From Nemania diffusa (lineage: Eukaryota > Ascomycota > Sordariomycetes > Xylariales > Xylariaceae), in NCBI GenBank assembly GCA_038501195.1, contig JBBPUQ010000004.1:5222001-5286000 (forward strand): a stretch of 64,000 bases of DNA, given 5' to 3'. The notes below the pieces were generated by a model that was given only the letters and a program-made list of their open reading frames with translations, did not search any database and was not told the DNA's origin. Positions 58,251 through 64,000 of this stretch are shown here, one piece after another. The first letter of the stretch is position 1; every line of letters begins with the position of its first letter. The translations under genes and the position numbers were made by a program.

Positions 58251-59422
58251 ATGGCTGCGCCTACTGTTTATCCCAACGCCCATGTTGGTTTCGATAGCAT
58301 CACCTCTCAGATTGAGCGCAAGCTGTTGAAGAGAGGTTTCCAGTTCAATGTCATCTGCGTTGGTACGTCTGCACACGCCATCTCAGATTTAATATGGCCT
58401 ACCGATAGCTTCCTGCTTCCATATGTTCTGCAATAGGCTGCATGCACCGAGCTAATATAAACATATCACACAGGTCAAACTGGCCTGGGCAAATCAACAC
58501 TGATCAATACCATCTTTGCGTCTCACCTGATCGACTCAAAGGGTCGCATGCTACCCGATGAGCAGATCCGAACCACTACCGAGATCCACCCTGTGTCGCA
58601 CATCATCGAGGAAAACGGTGTCCGTCTACGGCTCAACATTGTCGACACACCGGGTTATGGTGACCTAGTCAACAACGACCGCTGCTGGGACCCCATCGTC
58701 AAGTATATCAAGGATCAGCACTCCGCGTATCTGCGAAAGGAACTCACAGCACAGCGAGAACGTTATATTCAAGACACCCGCATCCACTGCTGCCTTTTCT
58801 TCATCCAGCCATCAGGACACTCTCTCAAGCCTATCGATATTGTCGTCTTGAAGAAGTTGTCAGATGTTGTCAACGTCGTGCCTGTCATCGCCAAGGCTGA
58901 CTCCTTGACACTTGAAGAGAGACAAGCTTTCAAGGAGCGCATCAAGGAGGAATTTGTCTTCCACAACCTCAAGATGTACCCGTACGACAACGATGAGCTT
59001 GATGATGAGGAGCGTTCAATCAACACTCAAATCAAGGTACGCCGCTGTTCGTTCCCAGATCTTTCAGGCTAGACTCGCTAACAAATTTATAGAGCCTTGT
59101 TCCCTTCGCTGTGGTCGGCTCAGAAAAGTCAATTATCGTCAACGGCCAACAAGTTCGTGCGCGCCAAAACCGATGGGGTGTTATCAACGTCGAGGACGAG
59201 AATCACTGCGAATTCGTTTACCTACGCAACTTCCTGCTTCGGACGCATCTCCAGGATCTTATCGAAACTACTTCCCAAATTCATTATGAGACTTTCCGCG
59301 CTAAGCAACTACTGGCACTCAAGGAAAGCAGTGCTCAAGGCCATGGGAGCAGGCCCATCAGCCCTGCTGCCGATCGCGAGATGAGCAGAAGCTCTCAGCG
59401 GATGACTATGAACGGCTACTAA
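58251..59422 (+). CDS. cdc10: Septin, Cdc10 type
   Basis: GTP-binding filament-forming septin of septa and cell cortex. Exons 58251-58362, 58474-59036 and 59093-59422; 334 residues. HVGFDSITSQIERKLLKRGF at the N-terminus, with its polybasic membrane-binding helix, is the Cdc10 pattern. G1 is GQTGLGKST, G3 is DTPGYGD, G4 is AKAD; the septin-unique region follows (GSEKSIIVNGQQVRARQNRWG). The protein ends soon after the GTPase domain with no C-terminal coiled coil, which separates Cdc10 from Cdc3, Cdc11 and Cdc12 groups. Introns are 111 and 56 bp, with agreeing phases. Confidence 0.94.
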
Positions 59423-60145
59423 GCTGTTGAAGTTAGTTATATCTACTCCGTATTGTCGACCTTTGCTTCTGCTTGCGGCGGGTTCCCGGTTACGGCATGG
59501 ACTAGAAATCACAGGGTGCGGAATAATCTCATGGTTCTTGTTCCGTGAACACCGAAGAATCATATTCGAACTCAATACCAAGAACCTGTATTGCTGGTAA
59601 TGTACGACGTGGCGCTTGGGGCTGGAGAGCAGTGCCCTGCATGATACCAAGGCCGAGACGTTAGCCTGTCGAAGTGCCTGAAACTTTGTTATGTGTATGT
59701 GAATTGGCGGTTGAGCAAGCAGTATTTGTGTCAGTGCATTCCGATGACCTGGCCTTCCTATTATTTCCTTTTAGTATTCCCCCAGAGCTCTCTTCATCTT
59801 CAAAAAGATTAATCCAAGAACTGCGCCTATGCTGTGCTCTAGACTAGAGTCAGTCTCGATAACTAATGGAGAAAATATGAAACTCATGATGCCCGTATCT
59901 GTGTCAACCGACTAACGGGTTAGTCGGCCTGCCAATTTGTGCATGTGTTCTATTATGGGTATAATCTAATTCAAATGATCCTCATCTACTCGTATTAGTA
60001 CCCACCATCTCGATTCATCTATGTCTAGGTATTCTCGTTATATATATGGCCCTATGTCCAATGCGGCCGCCCCACTTGACGGCTTACGGGTACCTTCTCA
60101 CAATCGTTTCTCATTATTACGAGGTCAGACACTAACTCGTGCCTG
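59423..60145. other. Convergent spacer cdc10/guk1
   Basis: The 3' regions of two converging genes; no coding signal. Confidence 0.5.
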
Positions 60146-61009
60146 TCATACGACAGGGCTATATACGAAGTCCTCAAGCTCCTTGTACGCAGCATCGAGG
60201 TCGTCATTTACGATGATGATGTCGTGGACACCAGGGGTGTCGGCATACTCGAGTTCCTTGATAGCTTGGTTTAGACGCTTCGTTATCGCGGCTTCATCCT
60301 CGGTGGCGCGACCCCGGAGCCGCTGTTCCAGGGCCTCGAAGCTAGGCGGCTTTACGAAGACGAAGCGAGCCTGTAGGTCGCTGTTTTTTATCTGCTTTAC
60401 GCCCTGTTTGCGTATCTATTAGCCTGCCTATCTCGTTCTGCTGGGTTTGGGTGTAGTTATGGGGCCTGATAATTCATGACATCGCGCAGCGGTGAAGAAT
60501 CTCCTCCTAGGGGCCAGGAGGAGAAAATGTGTGGTGATTCCGAGCCTACCTCCATCTCAATGTCGAGCACGACGACCTTGCCCTTGGCGGTCTGCTCCTT
60601 GATGGTCCCCTTGCTCGTGCCGTAGCGGTTGCTGCCGAACTGGGCATGCTCGACGAAGCCGTTCTGCGCGATCAGGGCCTCGAACTCGGCCATGGGCACG
60701 AAGAAGTAGTCGACGCCGTGCGCCTCGCCGGCGCGCGGGCCGCGCGTCGTGTGCGAGACCGAGAGCGTGAAGGTGTCGGGGTGCGCGTCGAAGAGCCGCC
60801 GGATCAGCGTGCCCTTGCCGACGCCGGAGGGGCCCGAGATGACGAGGGGGCGGGCGTTGGGGGGCGGGGCTAGAGGGCGGGGCGGGAGGTGTTAGCATAT
60901 TCGGCGTGGTTCTCTTCGGCGGCGCGTAGGGGCTCAGGTGCTGACTGCGTCATGTAGCCTGCAAGGGGTCAGATGAGATAAGAGGAGATGGGCACGTACT
61001 GGGTGCCAT
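60146..61009 (-). CDS. guk1: Guanylate kinase
   Basis: Phosphorylates GMP to GDP with ATP; essential cytosolic nucleotide metabolism. Exons 61009-61000 (10 nt), 60869-60550 and 60403-60146; 195 residues, the normal size. The P-loop is ISGPSGVGKGTL; the GMP-binding region SVSHTTRGPRAGE and HGVDYFF follow, with NRYGTSKG and VVVLDIEMEGVKQIK (junction of exons 2 and 3), then RLRGRATEDEAAITKRL. The first exon encodes only MAP plus one base; intron 1 is 130 bp and C-rich. Exon 2 is extremely GC-rich compared with exon 3 and flanks. Confidence 0.95.
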
Positions 61010-62175
61010 GGTGCTCGTGAATCGGTGGACGCTGTGGTAGGTCGAGAGCTGGGGGAAGGGTTTCGCGTTGGGGACGCAGCGGCGCAGAGATTGCATAGGA
61101 TGTATATGGAGTTGAGTTCGTGAGGCAGGACGGCGGATTGTTGCGGCCGACTACTTTCTATGTAGGCAACCTCTTTTTTTTTTTTTTTTTGGCTTGCAGC
61201 TCGCGCCGCCGTTGCGCTCGAGGCGAATCAGGTAGGATACGAGAGGGAGGGCGCCTCAAGACTCCGCCACACTAGGTAGCCACAAAAATGTATTAACCTA
61301 TCATAGCTGCTCACTAAGTTAGCGATTGCAGGCTTGATCAAAATGGGAGCTTCACCTGGGCCATGCCGCTTTTAGCCTGAGCCTAGTCTGGCCCAGGTCT
61401 CGCTTTTGCACAAGCTAAAACTTGCATAACTTCTATGCACATACTTAATTACTGTAAATACACCGCAATAGGACCGTTTTCATTTTAAACCGGATTTGAA
61501 ATATTTAGTATAGGACTATGCAACTGCAACGCCTTCCGAGGAAGTCGCTCCACGAACAAAGTAGCTAAAGTCGAACACATGCATAAAGATACAGAACACT
61601 CACGCAGGGAAGCAGAGCATGCACATAACAGAAAAGATAATTATAGGCAATCCAGACCATACTACGCGTAGCGACACTGACAACGCTATACTTTGCCCCA
61701 TGAAATGCCTCTCATAGTTGACTGAGGACCCTCTTCGCTGCTGCCGAAGTCTTCGCTGGTCCTTTCCTGCCCGTGGAGGCCTGCTTGAGCTTTTGTAAGC
61801 TCCTTGTCTCGGCCTCTTTGACAGTAGTGGCCTAACAGAAACGCCGTTGTGGATCGGCGCGTGCGATCGCGAGCAGTTTGGCAAACGTAAATAAGAGTTG
61901 GTTCTTCAGGCTCATAACCATCCGCACGAGCGCGGAGCACTTCTTCTGTTTTGGCGCTGCAAGATTGAGAAGGCAGTGAGGGTGAAAGGCCCTTCACAGG
62001 TAGCATGGTTGAGGGAGACGTTAGGACCACCACACCGTTACGATAAGTCTGTAGATATTGTTCCAAGTCTTTGATATTACATAAAAACGTTAAAGGGGTC
62101 GATTTGAAAGCCTCCAGGACTAGAGGGGAGGTTCTAGCATCCGAATCCAAAAGCCCCCATAGCACGAGGTGGTAA
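61010..62175. other. Spacer upstream of guk1 with a T17 tract
   Basis: Contains the guk1 promoter, a run of 17 T at 61174-61190, and beyond 61300 AT-rich sequence. Open frames from 61600 onward on the minus strand lack recognisable motifs; I could not join them to the finger ORF with confidence. Confidence 0.4.
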
Positions 62176-62379
62176 CTAATTCCCCGATGTTCCCTTACAT
62201 TTCCACTCGCCCTTGCGTCGGACATAGTTTTCCAAGCACCCCTCCTTGTCGCAATTACATTTCCTTCCGTGTATCTCATCATGGTGCCGAGCCCAGTTCC
62301 CACTAGAGATATCCTTGTTACAGACATCACAGTGCCTTTTCGGGCGTATTCGGGGACATCTGGGCTCCTCTTTCCTCAA
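62176..62379 (-). CDS. C2H2 zinc-finger ORF, probably one exon of a larger gene
   Basis: 67 codons with a classical C-X2-C-X12-H-X3-H finger (HCDVCNKDISSGNWARHHDEIH), followed by a degenerate second finger (CNCDKEGCLENYVRR...KC). The frame is open upstream to about 62405, after a possible CTAACAG acceptor, so the ORF start need not be the true start. It lies directly downstream of, and in the same orientation as, the 62.4-63.3 kb ORF and may be its last exon, but no donor with the right phase was found. Could be a gene fragment. Confidence 0.45.
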   Translation of the reverse strand: MRKEEPRCPRIRPKRHCDVCNKDISSGNWARHHDEIHGRKCNCDKEGCLENYVRRKGEWKCKGTSGN

Positions 62380-63326
62380 GGATCCTTTATACTCGCTGTG
62401 TACTGGTGTCTGTTAGAGGTTATCGGAGTAGGAAGAGAGGGTGCCGCGTAACCACCATTGTGATTTTCTGGGCCAAGTATTGGGATATCCTCTCTGTCCT
62501 GATTGATCGTGGCTCTTGGTGACGACGTGGAGGGATAGCCTAAGCTGCCTGGGTTGTTTGTAGTGCTCCAAATATCTTGTCCTACCCGGGGTTTCTCAAC
62601 GAGCCAGGAATAATAGAGGTTTATTCTATTAGCTTGGTGCACACGAACGGCTACGTCAGTGAAGTCAATGGCTCCAGCCGTCCCCCTGGAGATGCAGGAT
62701 GCATACCCGACCGTGCTAGCTGCCTGAAAATCTGCAACCCCAGTTAGCACTGCAAGGCTGATCTCCCGGGGCAACTCAACACCATACTTACAATCAAGGA
62801 ATATGGTAAAGATGAGAAAGATAGCACCAGTCATCAAAACGCCAAGCAAAGGGTGTGCCAGTTTTCATGAGTAATCATGCTGGTACATTTCTTTGCTACG
62901 AAACGGCCAGGTCCGATGATCAAGTGTTTCTCGTAACAGGAAGTCTGGTATGTTATGCGCCCTGTGCCCGTGCAGACCCTCAACGCCGAACAAGCTGTCA
63001 CCTGGCGCGAGTATCTTGCCCGCTTCTTCAAACATTTCCCTGGTCGAACTCTGCATGGTGGAGATGAGATCATTTATGCCCAATATTGAGTCGGTACTTT
63101 GGGCCTTGTCGACACTCCATATGTCCCAAATAGCACTCCAGAACATGCGTTCATCTTTCGGAAAGAGCGCAGCCCAGCAAGGTAAACCAAGTAAAAATTG
63201 CCGATAATAATAGTTGTCGCCTCTGCCCATGAGAGTGTTGGCATCGAGTGTGCAAGCAGTAGCACAACATAAACAAAGGAATGACTTCCGCACCTTGTTA
63301 TAAGAATTGAGTTGTATTTTGCACAT
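62376..63326 (-). CDS. Uncharacterised protein with one in-frame TGA (possible pseudogene or hidden intron)
   Basis: A single reading frame of about 316 codons, interrupted only by a TGA at 62865-62867. The upstream half has MGRGDNYYYRQFLLGLPCW, then MFWSAIWDIWSVDKAQSTDS and ILGINDLISTMQSS. The downstream half begins with a hydrophobic, possibly membrane-spanning stretch (LGVLMTGAIFLIFTIFLD) and continues with ISRGTAGAIDFTDVAVRV. A consensus donor GTAAGT lies at about 62793 in the downstream half, with a GCTAAC branch point and TTGCAG acceptor about 60 bases on, in a phase that keeps the frame. No family recognised. Either an intron removes the TGA or the gene is decayed. The ATG at 63326 lies within the left copy of a tandem duplication. 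Confidence 0.4.
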
Positions 63327-63580
63327 GAGAGTCAGAAGATATCTTTATATTCGGTGACTGGGGTAAGCTATCTAAATTAAGAATACGTAATATGGTAGCA
63401 ACCACCATGTGGAGCTCATGTTGCAGCACATAGGCTAGGGTTAACCGTTTCTCGGGATGAGGATAGGTAGTCTTGTTATAAGAATTGAGTTGTATTTTGC
63501 ACGTGAGGGTCAGAAGATATCTTTATATTCGGTGACTGGGGTAAGCTATCTAAATGTAATATGGTAGCAACCACGGGGAG
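63294..63580. repeat. Direct tandem duplication of about 110 bp
   Basis: 63294-63413 and 63472-63580 share nearly identical sequence starting CTTGTTATAAGAATTGAG and ending ATGGTAGCAACCAC, offset by 178 bp. The right copy lacks about 10 bp (the TTAAGAATAC segment) and has A-to-G changes. In the right copy the start ATG of the neighbouring minus-strand ORF is altered. Confidence 0.9.
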
Positions 63581-64000
63581 CAACATGTTGGCGACAACTA
63601 CCTAAAGGTGGGGGCCTAATTAGGGGACCAATGGGCCGCCCCGGTCGACAGCGGCCTTGGCGCTTTTTTTTCATACTACATAACTTCACCTAAAAGCTAG
63701 ATAGTCTACAGAGTAACCTGTATGCATATGACTACACATATCCCGACTCTATACTGATCCATAAAAATATCACTTAAATACACTAGCTAAGGGTAAATAA
63801 CCAATCAAAATCATGATTTTATCATCACTCTTGTGGGTCAGTCTGGGGTTCGGTGCGAAAGGGGCAACTCCAAGTTTATGCTTGTATTGTGGCTTGTGAT
63901 AAAGATGGAGGATGCCACCGAAGGTACAGGCGACAGGATAGTCCTTATTGTGTCATATAATGCTGCCGCAGAATGCAGGGGCTTCATTGCGCGGTTGTAA
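63581..64000. other. AT-rich right edge, nothing recognised
   Basis: No coding or RNA signal seen; short T-run at 63665-63672. Confidence 0.4.

Noticed and set aside
61686..62330. 214-codon minus-strand frame overlapping the C2H2 ORF
   Set aside because: Its first part is the finger exon in a different frame and the rest has no recognisable pattern; kept only as undecided sequence.

Overview
This window is nuclear DNA of a filamentous ascomycete, most likely a Sordariomycete; an order such as Xylariales is only an impression. The evidence is: short (about 45-130 bp) GT-AG introns with CTAAC-like branch points in most genes; a dispersed single 5S rRNA gene; two-subunit ATP-citrate lyase encoded by a divergent gene pair; and fungal-type kinetochore, septin, tyrosinase and beta-lactamase-fold proteins. 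Many genes only become visible after splicing, and I give exon coordinates deduced by joining frames at consensus splice sites. The strand sense of every gene was read directly.

Layout. 0-11 kb: a conserved basic/acidic protein of unknown role (-), cobalamin-independent methionine synthase (+), and a secreted Ser/Thr-rich surface protein (+). 11-16.5 kb is an accessory-looking, AT-rich stretch: an intact 5S rRNA gene, an HNH-nuclease gene, and a second, truncated and G-to-A mutated copy of the 5S 3' half, followed by a small cysteine-rich spliced gene. 17-24.5 kb is a chromatin/kinetochore block: CENP-Q-like protein (-), an ER thioredoxin-fold membrane protein (+), Cnl2/Nkp2 (-), and the Eaf3/MRG15 gene (+), whose 1.6 kb intron holds an alternative 260-codon first exon. 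25-36 kb: mitochondrial ribosomal protein uL30m (-), a Uma2-like PD-(D/E)XK-fold protein in AT-rich surroundings (-), and the divergent ATP-citrate lyase genes acl1 (-) and acl2 (+) separated by 3.3 kb. 36-46 kb: a beta-lactamase-family hydrolase (-), a secreted tyrosinase (-), a 3 kb gene-poor AT-rich gap, and an amino-acid/choline-type permease (+) with a 10-nt microexon. 49-50 kb: a small two-finger C2H2 protein isolated between long non-coding stretches rich in microsatellites. 55-61 kb: compact housekeeping genes: Ski8 (-), mitochondrial bL32m (-), septin Cdc10 (+), guanylate kinase (-). 61-64 kb: an uncharacterised locus with a C2H2-finger ORF and an interrupted ORF whose start lies in a tandem duplication.

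How genes relate: acl1 and acl2 encode the two subunits of one cytosolic enzyme making acetyl-CoA. CENP-Q and Nkp2 both belong to the inner-kinetochore (CCAN/Ctf19) assembly and lie under 2 kb apart. Eaf3 acts in NuA4 and Rpd3S chromatin complexes. The remaining genes look functionally independent.

The most interesting signals are the nested second first exon of eaf3 (chromodomain-free MRG protein), the HNH gene bracketed by a whole and a partial 5S gene, two genes whose start codon stands alone in the first exon, the 10-nt microexon, and abrupt GC-rich blocks confined to single exons.
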